Assembly (NCBI GenBank): GCA_910584585.1 | Contig: CAJUBP010000001.1 | Coordinates: 62,001-126,000, forward strand | DNA: 64,000 nt | Origin: an uncultured Lachnospiraceae bacterium | Lineage (GTDB): Bacteria > Bacillota > Clostridia > Lachnospirales > Lachnospiraceae | Reading direction: 5' to 3' | Part shown: in pieces, positions 36,737-46,814 of the stretch | Numbering within the stretch: position 1 is the first letter of the stretch | Layout: every line of letters starts with the position of its first letter | Made by a program: the position numbers and the translations under genes | The notes under the pieces: generated by a model | Seen by the model: the letters and a program-made list of their open reading frames with translations, nothing else | Database searches by the model: none | What the model was told of the DNA's origin: nothing

Positions 36737-37900
36737 CTAAACAGTCCTAAGAATCTGCTTCACCCGCAGTTCCAAAGAATACTGTTCTTTTGCCTTCTGA
36801 TAGCCGTTTGCGGCAATTTCCTGCCGCTCTTCTTCATGTTCCAGATAATATCTGATTTTGTCCGCCAGTTCCTCTTCACTTGCATAGATATCCAGATCTT
36901 TGCCCACCTCAAAATACTCCGGAATCTCACTCTGGAAATTGGTCAGCGCAAAGCCTCCCGCCCCCAGAATATCCCAAAGCCGCAGCGGAAGCCCCGTCCG
37001 AATTGGCTTCGAGGTAAAATTCAGATTGATTTTGGACAAATGAAAAATCTTTGGCATCTCTGTGGTTGTCTTGGCAAGCCCCCGGTAATTTGCCTTTGGC
37101 AGGGGACTGAAATCACTTGCCGTATACAGATCCAGGCTGAATTCCTCGGAAACCCGTTTCAAAAGCCGCAGCCGCTCCTGTTCGGTGACCTTATTTCCCA
37201 GATAAAGGTGCGCCATAGCAGCCTTGTCATTGTGATTGGCCTTTTCCGGAAACTGATAAAAGGGCACTTTTTCCTTAAACTGCTTAAGCACGTCCTCTGT
37301 AATGCATTCCTCCAGGAAATTATACCCGTAAACCTTGGCCTGGGCCTCTATGACCCCGTCCAGATATCCTTTCAGCCAGGATTCCTCTTTCAGACGGTTG
37401 TAGGGGCATTTTTCTGTATATAAGGAACCGATAAAAGAAACATCCGCCGAATATTTCTTCCGGTCTTCCTCTGTAATGGTTTCTATCAGTGCGTCCAGCC
37501 GTTCATAATCCGCGCCCAGGGGCAGATAAAATATCCCTTTGGGGTTCTCGCCGCGGAATTCCTCATACAGCGCGTAATCAAACAAAAAAATACGGTTCCA
37601 GCTATTTCGGATGGAATGGGAATACAGCTCCATCACCGGACTGTCCACAATCCAGCACACATACGGAATATGAAAAATATTGCAGACTTCCGAAACCACC
37701 GGGAAAAAATTAATGCTGAAAACCATCTGGCTTTCCTGCTTCTTTAATTCCCCGCTGACCAGATTCATCTGCCCCCTGGCGTCCAGTTCTTTGTTCCTCA
37801 TTTCCTCTGTAATCTCTGTCACAGTATGCCCCAGCCGTTTCATAATCGCAATTATATCCGGCTCGCAAATGCTGTTGTAACGGTAAAATAATATATTCAT
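36737..37900 (-). CDS. CgeB/DUF3880-type glycosyltransferase
   Basis: The product is 387 residues. The N-terminal part (VFSINFFPVVSEVCNIFHIP, YVCWIVDSPVMELYS) is DUF3880-like; the C-terminal part (GLPLRLWDILGAGGFALTNF, then YYLEHEEERQEIAANGYQK) is a typical glycosyl transferase 1_2 domain as in spore protein CgeB. Proteins of this type are frequent next to flagellin genes in Firmicutes and probably glycosylate flagellin. Confidence 0.8.
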   Translation of the reverse strand: MNILFYRYNSICEPDIIAIMKRLGHTVTEITEEMRNKELDARGQMNLVSGELKKQESQMVFSINFFPVVSEVCNIFHIPYVCWIVDSPVMELYSHSIRNSWNRIFLFDYALYEEFRGENPKGIFYLPLGADYERLDALIETITEEDRKKYSADVSFIGSLYTEKCPYNRLKEESWLKGYLDGVIEAQAKVYGYNFLEECITEDVLKQFKEKVPFYQFPEKANHNDKAAMAHLYLGNKVTEQERLRLLKRVSEEFSLDLYTASDFSPLPKANYRGLAKTTTEMPKIFHLSKINLNFTSKPIRTGLPLRLWDILGAGGFALTNFQSEIPEYFEVGKDLDIYASEEELADKIRYYLEHEEERQEIAANGYQKAKEQYSLELRVKQILRTV

Positions 37901-37979
37901 TTCTTATCCTCAATTGCTCTGTCTGTGATCCCGGACGCCTTCCATGCGTCATACTTCTGTTCCATAATTCCGCAATTCT

Positions 37980-39044
37980 TTAAATCTGTATTTCTCTCTC
38001 TTCATAAAATTTTGCAATGATCTGGCTCAGATAAGTTTCATCACTCACCGGCTGCAGTTCCTGCTGCGTGCCGATTTCATTATTGTACTTGCCGTCTACA
38101 GGCGTTCTGCGCCCTTCTCCACGCAAAAACCACTCATATTCCAAGTCAATGTGCCCGATATCCACCGCCTGATATCCTGCTTTGCACAGGTCAGCAGCCA
38201 GCACTGTCGCAGAAGGGCCTAAGGCCAGCAGAAACAATTTCTCTTTGGGCTGCCGCAGGCAGCAGTCCAGAATTTCCCGGTATCTGGAAAACGCGTTTTC
38301 TGCCGGGCCGATGATCCGCTCAATGCTTCCGGCATTGTCAAACAAATCATTTCCCACTCCAAGGCCGGTAAAGCATCCCTCCACAAAAATGCAGTCCCGC
38401 CCTTCCCAGATTCTTCTTAAATTCTCAAACCGGCGCCCCGGGCCATCGGTCTGATTGTCCGCATACATCACATAGGGCCGGGTCACATAGGCGTCATAAT
38501 ATTCTTTCTCAGGCTTTAAAAGCTCCAGGTGTTCCCTGCGCACCTGCGGATTCAGATAGCACCGGATTTCCCGTCTGGCCTGTTCCGTATACTTTTCCAG
38601 GCTGCCGTAGTTGTCGGCAATTCCCACCAGGAGATTATCGTCCTCCGACTGCAGTGTCTCTTTCAGCTTCTGCCTCAGTTCTTCTTCTATCTCAGTCTGA
38701 AACCGATGGCGGATCCTTCCGGCAATCGCCGCAAATTCCCCGTCGCCGAATCTGGCCATGGATTTGCCATGCCTGACAATCTCTTCCACGGCCAGCTCTC
38801 CGCCGGAAATCCTCGGGAAAAATCCCTCCAACGGCTCCTTCATTCTGTCATACAGTTCATACACGGCATTTTCCTGGTAATCCAGATATTCCTGATAGTT
38901 CTGCTCCGACCATTCCAGCAATTGTTTCTGTCCCCGGATCAGCAGTTTGTTTTCCTCTTCCAGTTGGTATACTCTTCTCTGCAAGCCTTCCACAATCCCC
39001 AAAAGGCTTAAAAATTGTTGCTCCAAATCCATTGATCGCACCAT
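37980..39044 (-). CDS. GT-D type (DUF1792) glycosyltransferase with N-terminal coiled coil
   Basis: The product is 354 residues from the ATG at 39044 (MVRSMDLEQQFLSLLG), with AGAAGGAAT upstream. Residues 10-80 form a coiled coil (YQLEEENKLLIRGQKQLLEW). After it, SMARFGDGEFAAIAG carries the DGE motif of the GT-D fold, the donor and metal site in DUF1792 enzymes. The rest includes FVEGCFTGLGVGNDLFDNAG and FLLALGPSATVLAADL. Related enzymes add hexoses to surface glycoproteins. Confidence 0.8.
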   Translation of the reverse strand: MVRSMDLEQQFLSLLGIVEGLQRRVYQLEEENKLLIRGQKQLLEWSEQNYQEYLDYQENAVYELYDRMKEPLEGFFPRISGGELAVEEIVRHGKSMARFGDGEFAAIAGRIRHRFQTEIEEELRQKLKETLQSEDDNLLVGIADNYGSLEKYTEQARREIRCYLNPQVRREHLELLKPEKEYYDAYVTRPYVMYADNQTDGPGRRFENLRRIWEGRDCIFVEGCFTGLGVGNDLFDNAGSIERIIGPAENAFSRYREILDCCLRQPKEKLFLLALGPSATVLAADLCKAGYQAVDIGHIDLEYEWFLRGEGRRTPVDGKYNNEIGTQQELQPVSDETYLSQIIAKFYEEREIQI

Positions 39045-39125
39045 CCTTATTCCTTCTGCCGGCAATACCAGTCACAATAACTTATGTGTACTAGACTTGA
39101 CTCAGGCACAAACAGGCAATGAAAT

Positions 39126-40106
39126 CTATACATTATAAATATCTGTCTTGTATGCATTCATATTATGCCGCATCCAGTCAATTGTTTCTGAAATTCCTTC
39201 CGCAAAGGTATACTGCTGCTTCCAGTCTGTCAGCCTCTTAATCTTCTCATTGGAGCCCAGCAAACGGTTTACCTCGCTTTTCTCCGGCCGCAGGCGCTGT
39301 TCATCGCAAATGATTTCTGCCTTGGGATTGATCTGGGAAATAATTTCTTTTGCCAGATCTCCAATGGAAATCTCCTGTTGGGTTGCAATATTGATTTCCT
39401 CTCCAACGGTTCGGTCAGATTCCGCAATGGCGATAAATCCTGCCGCCGTGTCTTTTACATAATTAAAATCCCTGGTGGGAGTCAGGGCGCCCAGCTTAAT
39501 CTCTTCTTTTCCGGCCAGAAGCTGGGAAATAATGGTGGGAATCACAGCCCTTGCCGACTGCCTGGGCCCAAAAGTGTTAAAGGGCCGCACAATGGAAACC
39601 GGAAGCTGGAAGCTTCGGTAAAAACTTTCTGCCAGCCGATCCGCACCGATCTTGGTGGCGGAATAGGGGGACTGTCCCTGATAAGGGTGCTTCTCATCAA
39701 TAGGCACATACTGGGCCGTTCCGTACACCTCCGAGGTTGATGTCACCAGCACCCGCTCTGTCTCTAACTGGCGGGCCGCCTGGAGCACATTCAACGTGCC
39801 TTTGATATTGGTGTCCACATAAGAATCCGGCGAATGATAGCTGAATGGAATGGCAATTAAGGCCGCCAGATGAAATACAAAGTCCGCGCCTTTCATGGCT
39901 TCCCGCACTCCGTTAGGATCCCGGATATCTCCGGTAAACACCTCAATTTCCTTTAATTTTTCCTGGGGAAGAGTGTCTAACCACCCCCAGGTATTAAAGG
40001 AATTATAATAGGCAAAGGCCTTGACTTCATAGCCTCTTTCCAGAAGGCTTTCTGTTAAATGGCTTCCGATAAAACCGTCTGCTCCGGTTACTAATACTTT
40101 TTTCAT
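39126..40106 (-). CDS. legB: NAD-dependent 4,6-dehydratase LegB
   Basis: The product is 326 residues from the ATG at 40106 (MKKVLVTGADGFIGSHL). It is an extended SDR: GADGFIG (8-14) binds NAD and Y148-x3-K152 (YSATK) is catalytic. The TSTSEVYGTAQYVPIDEKHP segment and NTFGPRQSARAVIPT are characteristic of LegB-type dehydratases, which convert NDP-GlcNAc to the 4-keto-6-deoxy sugar in legionaminic acid synthesis. It lies directly downstream of the PtmE-like gene, which supports the GDP-linked route. Confidence 0.82.
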   Translation of the reverse strand: MKKVLVTGADGFIGSHLTESLLERGYEVKAFAYYNSFNTWGWLDTLPQEKLKEIEVFTGDIRDPNGVREAMKGADFVFHLAALIAIPFSYHSPDSYVDTNIKGTLNVLQAARQLETERVLVTSTSEVYGTAQYVPIDEKHPYQGQSPYSATKIGADRLAESFYRSFQLPVSIVRPFNTFGPRQSARAVIPTIISQLLAGKEEIKLGALTPTRDFNYVKDTAAGFIAIAESDRTVGEEINIATQQEISIGDLAKEIISQINPKAEIICDEQRLRPEKSEVNRLLGSNEKIKRLTDWKQQYTFAEGISETIDWMRHNMNAYKTDIYNV

Positions 40107-40225
40107 AATGGGAAATCCTTTCTTAATTTTACGCAGTAGCATCCTTTCTTTAGAAACTGTCCCGTATCAAATGATTCGGCTTCTGTACGATAGTATCGAA
40201 GAAACGGAATAAACTTTCCGTCCCT

Positions 40226-41302
40226 TTACTCCGCTTTCAGATTCAGCTTCTCCTCCATGCGGCGCATTTCCTCAAACTCTCCCATATCCAGAAATGATTC
40301 CTCGCTGATAGGATACATCCCCACTCCCCGTCCTTCCTTCAGCAGTTTATCTGCTAAATCAGTCATATGGAATAAAGTATGTTCCGGAATATCGCTCAAA
40401 AGCTCCGGATTCAGGATATACATTCCGGTATTGACAAAATAAGACAGTTTGGGCTTTTCCTCCATGGAGTGAATTCTGCCCTTTTCCGTGGAATGAACCA
40501 CGCCGTAGGGCACCACAATATTTTTCAATGCCGTTACCATGGTCAGTTCATTTCCGGATTCCAGATGGTACCGATAGATATCCCCGTAATCGGCATGGAT
40601 CAGGATATCGCAGTTTGTCACAATAAAGGGTTTATGTAATTCTTTTCCCAGCAGCGTAAGGCTTCCTGCCGTTCCAAGAGGCATATCTTCTTCCACATAA
40701 TTCAGCGTGTAATCGGAAATATTATCTGAAAAATATGATTTAATCATGCTCTTCCTGTAATTTACCGTGGCATGGAAATCCTCTGCTCCATACTTTCGGA
40801 ATTCATTGATAATGCGCTCCATAATGGGAATATCTCCGATGGGAATCAGGGGCTTGGGCAGAATCTTGGTGTATGGATAAAGTCGGGTTCCTTTGCCGCC
40901 GGCCATAATCACAACGGGAACCTCCAAAAGAGGAAGGTTAAGCTCTCCGTTCTCTTCCCCGCCCTCTTCTTCTTTGAAAATAATATCCTTAATCCGGTTC
41001 TCTTTGGTTACCACCGGCAGGGCGGTAATCAAATATTTTTCCATATATTCTTTGGCGCGTTTTCGTTCCCTGCAAGTGATAACCTTGGGATTTTTATTCA
41101 TGATATGAGAGATTTCCCCCTGCAAATCTCCGGTCTGAATCAGCCAGCGGCGGATGTCTCCGTCTGTCACAACGCCGATTAATTTTTCACTTTCATCTAC
41201 TACAAATAAAATTCCTTTTGCATTGGAATCAATTCTCTGCATCGCTTCCACAACTATAACTGTCTGCGGAATCAAAAACCTGCCCAGCTCTTCTCGTTTC
41301 AT
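40226..41302 (-). CDS. ptmE: CBS-domain nucleotidyltransferase, PtmE-like (GlcN-1-P guanylyltransferase)
   Basis: The product is 358 residues. Residues 1-115 form a CBS pair (GILFVVDESEKLIGVVTDGD, ITALPVVTKENRIKD). A nucleotidyltransferase domain begins at 128 with the AGGKGTRLYPYTKILPKPLI signature (134-153). This two-part architecture matches Campylobacter PtmE, which makes the GDP-linked amino sugar entering the legionaminate pathway. In Campylobacter the CBS part is thought to be regulatory. GDP specificity is inferred. Confidence 0.75.
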   Translation of the reverse strand: MKREELGRFLIPQTVIVVEAMQRIDSNAKGILFVVDESEKLIGVVTDGDIRRWLIQTGDLQGEISHIMNKNPKVITCRERKRAKEYMEKYLITALPVVTKENRIKDIIFKEEEGGEENGELNLPLLEVPVVIMAGGKGTRLYPYTKILPKPLIPIGDIPIMERIINEFRKYGAEDFHATVNYRKSMIKSYFSDNISDYTLNYVEEDMPLGTAGSLTLLGKELHKPFIVTNCDILIHADYGDIYRYHLESGNELTMVTALKNIVVPYGVVHSTEKGRIHSMEEKPKLSYFVNTGMYILNPELLSDIPEHTLFHMTDLADKLLKEGRGVGMYPISEESFLDMGEFEEMRRMEEKLNLKAE

Positions 41303-41380
41303 CCGGGGAACCTCCTGTTTGGTGAGCTGCCCTCCTGGCAGCTTTAATCTATTATAGATATATCGGCTTTGTCGGGCAAG

Positions 41381-41496
41381 TTCTTTAACATCAGAACGGT
41401 CTTTCCCTGGAACGCATATTCTTTAACCTATGAAAACGCTCCTTCCCTGAAACGCATATTCTTTAACCTATGAAGACCGTCTTTCCCTGAAAGGCA
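41381..41496. repeat. 39-bp tandem repeats of the 3' end of the array genes
   Basis: Three related units (41381-41418, 41419-41458, 41459-41496) each carry the TTTAAC(A/C)T start and the CCCTG(A/G)AA tail. The last unit is the true 3' end of the first array gene (FQGKTVFIG and stop). The other two are degenerate copies lying beyond the stop codon. Confidence 0.75.
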
Positions 41497-43151
41497 AATC
41501 CATAACTGCGTATCCGCTCCTGAGGGATGCCTTTGGCCAGAAGGCCTGCGGCATAATTCTTCTCTTCGATTTGGGCAAGGGCTGCTGTCACCGTATCTTT
41601 CAATTCCTTTTCATCCTCCGGATCCTGCACCTTGAATTCCAGAATAATTGCGTCATCTTCCGATTTTCTGGGTTCCAGAACCACATCATACCTGCCGAAG
41701 CCGCTTTCCCGGTTCGACGTAAGAATATAGCGGTCAGCCAATTCTACCATCAATCCCAAAACAAAACCATGGTAAAAACGTTCCGGCTCCGCTTCGGAAG
41801 CTTTGGTTCCAGTGTCAAAATAACTGAAGGTCGCCAAAGCGACTCTGTTCATATAACGGTTCATCGCTTTCACATCCCCCAAAAGCAATGCTTTCACAAA
41901 ATCGTTATAATCGGCCTTCGCCCTTGCAAACCAGTTCCGTACCATCCTGCGCAGCGCCATCCGCACCTCAAGGTTTGTCAATTCCAGCTCATATTCCCTT
42001 TCCCATTCTCCGGTTTCATAGGCACGGACGCGAGTGTCTTTCACCTTCATATAACCGCTGGCCACGAAAAGGCTCCAGACTGCGTCTTCCTCTTGTTCCA
42101 GCATGCTGAACACAATCTGCTCATCCATCAGTGTGCGGATTGAGCCTCCCTGCAGCAGGCTCTCAAAGGATTCTTTCATATTCCTGGTGCCTTCCTGAAC
42201 AAGCTTTCCGATGAGGCTGTTGGAGCTGGTATTGGCCCAGTAGGCGCCTGGTTTTCTTTTACTGAGATAATTAATGACAGACCACGGATTATAAATATCT
42301 TTCTTTTTCCCAAACGTAAAACCGTCATACCATGTCTTTACCTCCTGTTTTCGCTCTGACAATTCAAATTCATCCAATGCCAAAAACACTTCTTCTTCTG
42401 TGAATCCAAAGGAATCCGCATATTTTTCCGAAGTAGTCGTCACTACTTCCAGATGGTTTAAATCAGAAAATATAGATTCTTTACTCACCCGCGTAATCCC
42501 TGTGAGCACCGCCCGTTCCATATAGGAATTTGTCTTAAAGCTGGAATTGAACATACTCCGGATAAACTCCGTCAGCTCCTGCCAGTACCCATGCATATAA
42601 GCCTCCTGCATAGGCGTATCATACTCATCCAGCAAAATAATCGCTTTTTTCCCATAGTAGCGGCTCAGATATTTGGCAAGATGATGAATTGCCATGGTGG
42701 CCTCCGTATCCTCCATGTCCACTGTGATCCGCCGGAAAAACGCCTGCTCCGCTTCTTCCAACAAGCCGCTTTTCAACAGGAATGCGTGATCTGAATAGAG
42801 ATCTTCCAGCAGCTGGCATATTTTTCTCCGGGCATTATAGTAATTGGTTTCCTTTACGTTCGCAAAGGAAAGGCTGATGACCGGATAAGTTCCCTGAAGT
42901 TCACGGTAGCTTTCGTCTTTCCAGACTGACAGCCCCTCAAACCATTCCCGCTTCCCGGCGTAGGAGACAGAGAAAAACTGCTCCAGCATACTCATATTCA
43001 AGGTTTTGCCGAACCTTCTGGGACGGGCGATTAATGTCACCAAATCTCCGCTTTCCCACCATTCTCTGATGAATTCTGTTTTGTCTATATAAAAATAATT
43101 ATTTTCTATCAAACGGCTGAAATCCTGATGGCCGATTCCCACTACCCGCAT
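41463..43151 (-). CDS. AAA-ATPase-like / PD-(D/E)XK protein, array gene A
   Basis: The product is 562 residues and is the last of six tandem paralogues in transcription order. P-loop RPRRFGKT is at 43-50, Walker B AIILLDEYD at 170-178, and a C-terminal PD-(D/E)XK-type core has RYD (Asp489), LEFK (Glu505, Lys507) and Gln527. This is the PF09820 plus PF08011 architecture. Block composition is N1 (MRVVGIGHQDFSRLIE), M1 (RAYETGEWEREYELELT) and C1 (KVQDPEDEKELKDTV). Relatives are abundant in gut Clostridia and Bacteroidota; function is unproven (nuclease, defence and selfish roles have all been guessed). AAAGGAGC precedes the ATG. Confidence 0.85.
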   Translation of the reverse strand: MRVVGIGHQDFSRLIENNYFYIDKTEFIREWWESGDLVTLIARPRRFGKTLNMSMLEQFFSVSYAGKREWFEGLSVWKDESYRELQGTYPVISLSFANVKETNYYNARRKICQLLEDLYSDHAFLLKSGLLEEAEQAFFRRITVDMEDTEATMAIHHLAKYLSRYYGKKAIILLDEYDTPMQEAYMHGYWQELTEFIRSMFNSSFKTNSYMERAVLTGITRVSKESIFSDLNHLEVVTTTSEKYADSFGFTEEEVFLALDEFELSERKQEVKTWYDGFTFGKKKDIYNPWSVINYLSKRKPGAYWANTSSNSLIGKLVQEGTRNMKESFESLLQGGSIRTLMDEQIVFSMLEQEEDAVWSLFVASGYMKVKDTRVRAYETGEWEREYELELTNLEVRMALRRMVRNWFARAKADYNDFVKALLLGDVKAMNRYMNRVALATFSYFDTGTKASEAEPERFYHGFVLGLMVELADRYILTSNRESGFGRYDVVLEPRKSEDDAIILEFKVQDPEDEKELKDTVTAALAQIEEKNYAAGLLAKGIPQERIRSYGFAFQGKTVFIG

Positions 43152-43238
43152 TGTTTGGCTCCTTTCCTGTTCTTTCTCCTAAAATAGATTTCTATGCGCT
43201 CTTTTGCGCGACAGGCTGCGCATGAGGATAGTTTCACA

Positions 43239-44930
43239 TTAGCCTATCAAAACTGTCTTCCCCTGAAAGGCAAATCCATAGCTGCGTATCCGCTCCTGAG
43301 GGATGCCTTTGGCCAGAAGGCCAGCAGCATAGTTCTTTTCCTGGATTTGGGCAAGGGCTGCTTTGACAGTGTCCTGCAAATCCTGTTCTCTTTTGGGCTG
43401 AAATACTTTAAATTCTAAAATAATGGCATCCTCGTCTTCTTGTAAGGGTTCCAGCATAACGTCATACCGGCCGAAACCGCTTTCCCGATTAGAAGTCAGC
43501 GCATACCGTCCGGTTAATTCCACCATCAGCCCCAGCACAAACCCGTGATAAAAACGTTCCGGCTCTGATTTGGCCGGATGTTTTCCGGTATCGAAACTGC
43601 TGAATGTCTCCATGGCAACCCGGTTCATGTATTCATTCATCGCCTCCACATCCCCCAAAAGCAACGCTTTCACAAAATCGTTATAATCGGCCTTCGCCCT
43701 CGCGAACCAGTTCCGTATCATCCTGCGCAGCACCATCCGCACCTCAAGGTTTGTCAATTCCAGCTCATATTCCCTTTCCCATTCTCCGGTTTCATAGGCA
43801 CGGACGCGAGTGTCTTTCACCTTCATATAACCGCTGGCCACGAAAAGGCTCCAGACTGCGTCTTCCTCTTGTTCCAGCATGCTGAACACAATCTGCTCAT
43901 CCATCAGTGTGCGGATTGAGCCTCCCTGCAGCAGGCTCTCAAAGGATTCTTTCATATTCCTGGTGCCTTCCTGAACAAGCTTTCCGATGAGGCTGTTGGA
44001 GCTGGTATTGGCCCAGTAGGCGCCTGGTTTTCTTTCGGCCAGATAATTAATGACTGACCAGGGGTTATAGATATCTTTTTTATCTCCAAATGTAAAACCG
44101 TCATACCATGTTTTCACTTCTTTTTTCCGGTCAGACAAGCCGAACTCATCCAGCGCCGAAAATACCTCTTCTTCTGTAAATCCAAAACAATCTTCATACT
44201 GTTCCGATGTGGTCGTGACCACTTTCAGATGATTCAAATCTGAAAAAATGGATTCTTTGCTGATTCTGGTAATCCCTGTCAAAATGGCCCGTTCCAGGCT
44301 GGGATTTGTCTTAAAGGTCGCGTTAAACAACGCCCGGATAAAAGAAACCATTTCTTCCCAATATCCATTCACATAGGCTTCCTGCATGGGGGTATCGTAT
44401 TCATCCAACAGAATAATCACTCTTTTCCCATAATATCGGGACAAAAATTCTGACAGCATCTGGAGGGACGCAGCGGCATCGCTGTCCTCCATATCCGCCG
44501 ATATATTCTGAAAGCTGCGCTTTTCATTTTCATTCAGCAAATCCCCTTCCAGAAGAAAATCGCATTGATTATAAAATTGTTCGATTATCCTGCATATGCT
44601 CTTGCGCACCTGCTCAAAAGTTGTTTCTTTTACAGCGGCAAAGCTCAAAAACATCACCGGATAGGTTCCCTGCAGGCTCCGGTATTCTTCCTGCCGCCAG
44701 ATGGAGAGGCCTTCAAATAATTCTCCTCTGCCCGCGTACTTTACGGAGAAAAATTTCTCCAGCATACTCATGTTCAGCGTCTTGCCAAAGCGGCGGGGAC
44801 GGGTGATCAGCGTTACAAGGTCATTGGATTCCCACCACTCCCGGATGAAATCTGTTTTGTCCACATAAAAATTGTTGGTAAGTCTTACGGTTTCAAAGTC
44901 CTGATGGCCAAGGCCTGTTTTTCTTGGCAT
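43239..44930 (-). CDS. AAA-ATPase-like / PD-(D/E)XK protein, array gene B
   Basis: The product is 563 residues from the ATG at 44930 (MPRKTGLGHQDFETVRLTNN), supported by AAAGGAGGGTG; this start removes an apparent overlap with gene C. The blocks are N2 (MPRKTGLGHQDFETV), M1 and C2 (KVFQPKREQDLQDTV). From GDKKDIYNPW to the last residues the protein is identical to gene C, whereas its N-terminal half is like genes E and F. Both ATPase and nuclease motifs are intact. Confidence 0.85.
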   Translation of the reverse strand: MPRKTGLGHQDFETVRLTNNFYVDKTDFIREWWESNDLVTLITRPRRFGKTLNMSMLEKFFSVKYAGRGELFEGLSIWRQEEYRSLQGTYPVMFLSFAAVKETTFEQVRKSICRIIEQFYNQCDFLLEGDLLNENEKRSFQNISADMEDSDAAASLQMLSEFLSRYYGKRVIILLDEYDTPMQEAYVNGYWEEMVSFIRALFNATFKTNPSLERAILTGITRISKESIFSDLNHLKVVTTTSEQYEDCFGFTEEEVFSALDEFGLSDRKKEVKTWYDGFTFGDKKDIYNPWSVINYLAERKPGAYWANTSSNSLIGKLVQEGTRNMKESFESLLQGGSIRTLMDEQIVFSMLEQEEDAVWSLFVASGYMKVKDTRVRAYETGEWEREYELELTNLEVRMVLRRMIRNWFARAKADYNDFVKALLLGDVEAMNEYMNRVAMETFSSFDTGKHPAKSEPERFYHGFVLGLMVELTGRYALTSNRESGFGRYDVMLEPLQEDEDAIILEFKVFQPKREQDLQDTVKAALAQIQEKNYAAGLLAKGIPQERIRSYGFAFQGKTVLIG

Positions 44931-44968
44931 GAGGTTCACCCTCCTTTCTCTCAAAATTCCCTGTGTCA

Positions 44969-46660
44969 TCAGTCCCCTATGAAAACGGTCTTCCCCTGAA
45001 AGGCAAATCCATAGCTGCGTATCCGCTCCTGAGGGATGCCTTTGGCCAGAAGGCCAGCAGCATAGTTCTTTTCCTGGATTTGGGCAAGGGCTGCTTTGAC
45101 AGTGTCCTGCAAATCCTGTTCTCTTTTGGGCTGAAATACTTTAAATTCTAAAATAATGGCATCCTCGTCTTCTTGTAAGGGTTCCAGCATAACGTCATAC
45201 CGGCCGAAACCGCTTTCCCGATTAGAAGTCAGCGCATACCGTCCGGTTAATTCCACCATCAGCCCCAGCACAAACCCGTGATAAAAACGTTCCGGCTCTG
45301 ATTTGGCCGGATGTTTTCCGGTATCGAAACTGCTGAATGTCTCCATGGCAACCCGGTTCATGTATTCATTCATCGCCTCCACATCCCCCAAAAGCAACGC
45401 TTTCACAAAATCGTTATAATCGGCCTTCGCCCTCGCGAACCAGTTCCGTATCATCCTGCGCAGCACCATCCGCACCTCAAGGTTTGTCAATTCCAGCTCA
45501 TATTCCCTTTCCCATTCTCCGGTTTCATAGGCACGGACGCGAGTGTCTTTCACCTTCATATAACCGCTGGCCACGAAAAGGCTCCAGACTGCGTCTTCCT
45601 CTTGTTCCAGCATGCTGAACACAATCTGCTCATCCATCAGTGTGCGGATTGAGCCTCCCTGCAGCAGGCTCTCAAAGGATTCTTTCATATTCCTGGTGCC
45701 TTCCTGAACAAGCTTTCCGATGAGGCTGTTGGAGCTGGTATTGGCCCAGTAGGCGCCTGGTTTTCTTTCGGCCAGATAATTAATGACTGACCAGGGGTTA
45801 TAGATATCTTTTTTATCTCCAAATGTAAAACCGTCATACCATGTCTTTACTTCTTCCTTCCGCTCTGACATAGAAAACTCTTCCAATGCCGAAAACACCT
45901 CTTCTTCTGTGAAACCAAAGCATTCCGCATATTGATTCGAAGTGGTTGTAACCACCTTCAAATGGTTTAAATCAGAAAATATGGATTCTTTGCTCACCCG
46001 CGTAATCCCTGTGAGCACCGCCCGTTCCATATAGGAATTTGTCTTAAAGCTGGAATTGAACATACTCCGGATAAACTCCGTCAGCTCCTGCCAGTACCCA
46101 TGCATATAAGCCTCCTGCATAGGCGTATCATACTCATCCAGCAAAATAATCGCTTTTTTCCCATAGTAGCGGCTCAGATATTTGGCAAGATGATGAATTG
46201 CCATGGTGGCCTCCGTATCCTCCATGTCCACTGTGATCCGCCGGAAAAACGCCTGCTCCGCTTCTTCCAACAAGCCGCTTTTCAACAGGAATGCGTGATC
46301 TGAATAGAGATCTTCCAGCAGCTGGCATATTTTTCTCCGGGCATTATAGTAATTGGTTTCCTTTACGTTCGCAAAGGAAAGGCTGATGACCGGATAAGTT
46401 CCCTGAAGTTCACGGTAGCTTTCGTCTTTCCAGACTGACAGCCCCTCAAACCATTCCCGCTTCCCGGCGTAGGAGACAGAGAAAAACTGCTCCAGCATAC
46501 TCATATTCAAGGTTTTGCCGAACCTTCTGGGACGGGCGATTAATGTCACCAAATCTCCGCTTTCCCACCATTCTCTGATGAATTCTGTTTTGTCTATATA
46601 AAAATAATTATTTTCTATCAAACGGCTGAAATCCTGATGGCCGATTCCCACTACCCGCAT
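44969..46660 (-). CDS. AAA-ATPase-like / PD-(D/E)XK protein, array gene C
   Basis: The product is 563 residues with blocks N1, M1 and C2. The first 235 or so residues are identical to genes A and D, while the C-terminal half is identical to gene B. The change of partner falls near the invariant EVKTWYDGFTFG segment (about residue 275-290). It has one extra C-terminal residue (FIGD). Motifs are intact. Confidence 0.85.
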   Translation of the reverse strand: MRVVGIGHQDFSRLIENNYFYIDKTEFIREWWESGDLVTLIARPRRFGKTLNMSMLEQFFSVSYAGKREWFEGLSVWKDESYRELQGTYPVISLSFANVKETNYYNARRKICQLLEDLYSDHAFLLKSGLLEEAEQAFFRRITVDMEDTEATMAIHHLAKYLSRYYGKKAIILLDEYDTPMQEAYMHGYWQELTEFIRSMFNSSFKTNSYMERAVLTGITRVSKESIFSDLNHLKVVTTTSNQYAECFGFTEEEVFSALEEFSMSERKEEVKTWYDGFTFGDKKDIYNPWSVINYLAERKPGAYWANTSSNSLIGKLVQEGTRNMKESFESLLQGGSIRTLMDEQIVFSMLEQEEDAVWSLFVASGYMKVKDTRVRAYETGEWEREYELELTNLEVRMVLRRMIRNWFARAKADYNDFVKALLLGDVEAMNEYMNRVAMETFSSFDTGKHPAKSEPERFYHGFVLGLMVELTGRYALTSNRESGFGRYDVMLEPLQEDEDAIILEFKVFQPKREQDLQDTVKAALAQIQEKNYAAGLLAKGIPQERIRSYGFAFQGKTVFIGD

Positions 46661-46701
46661 TGTTTGGCTCCTTTCCTGTTCTTTCTCCTAAAATAGATTT
46701 C

Positions 46702-46800
46702 TATGGGGTCCTTTGCGCGGCAGGCTGCGCATGATTCAGCACAGCTTCCGGATATTGCAATCCAGACCATGGGGTCCTTTGCGCAACAGGCCGCGCATGA
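46702..46800. repeat. paired GCGC hairpin repeats between array genes
   Basis: ATGGGGTCCTTTGCGC followed by a CAGGC loop and GCGCATGA occurs twice (46702-46734, 46769-46800). The same pair sits at 48536-48568 and 48602-48634, and a single related unit at about 43192-43225. Each forms a small TGCGC/GCGCA hairpin. Confidence 0.75.
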
Positions 46801-46814
46801 GGATAGTTTAAACA

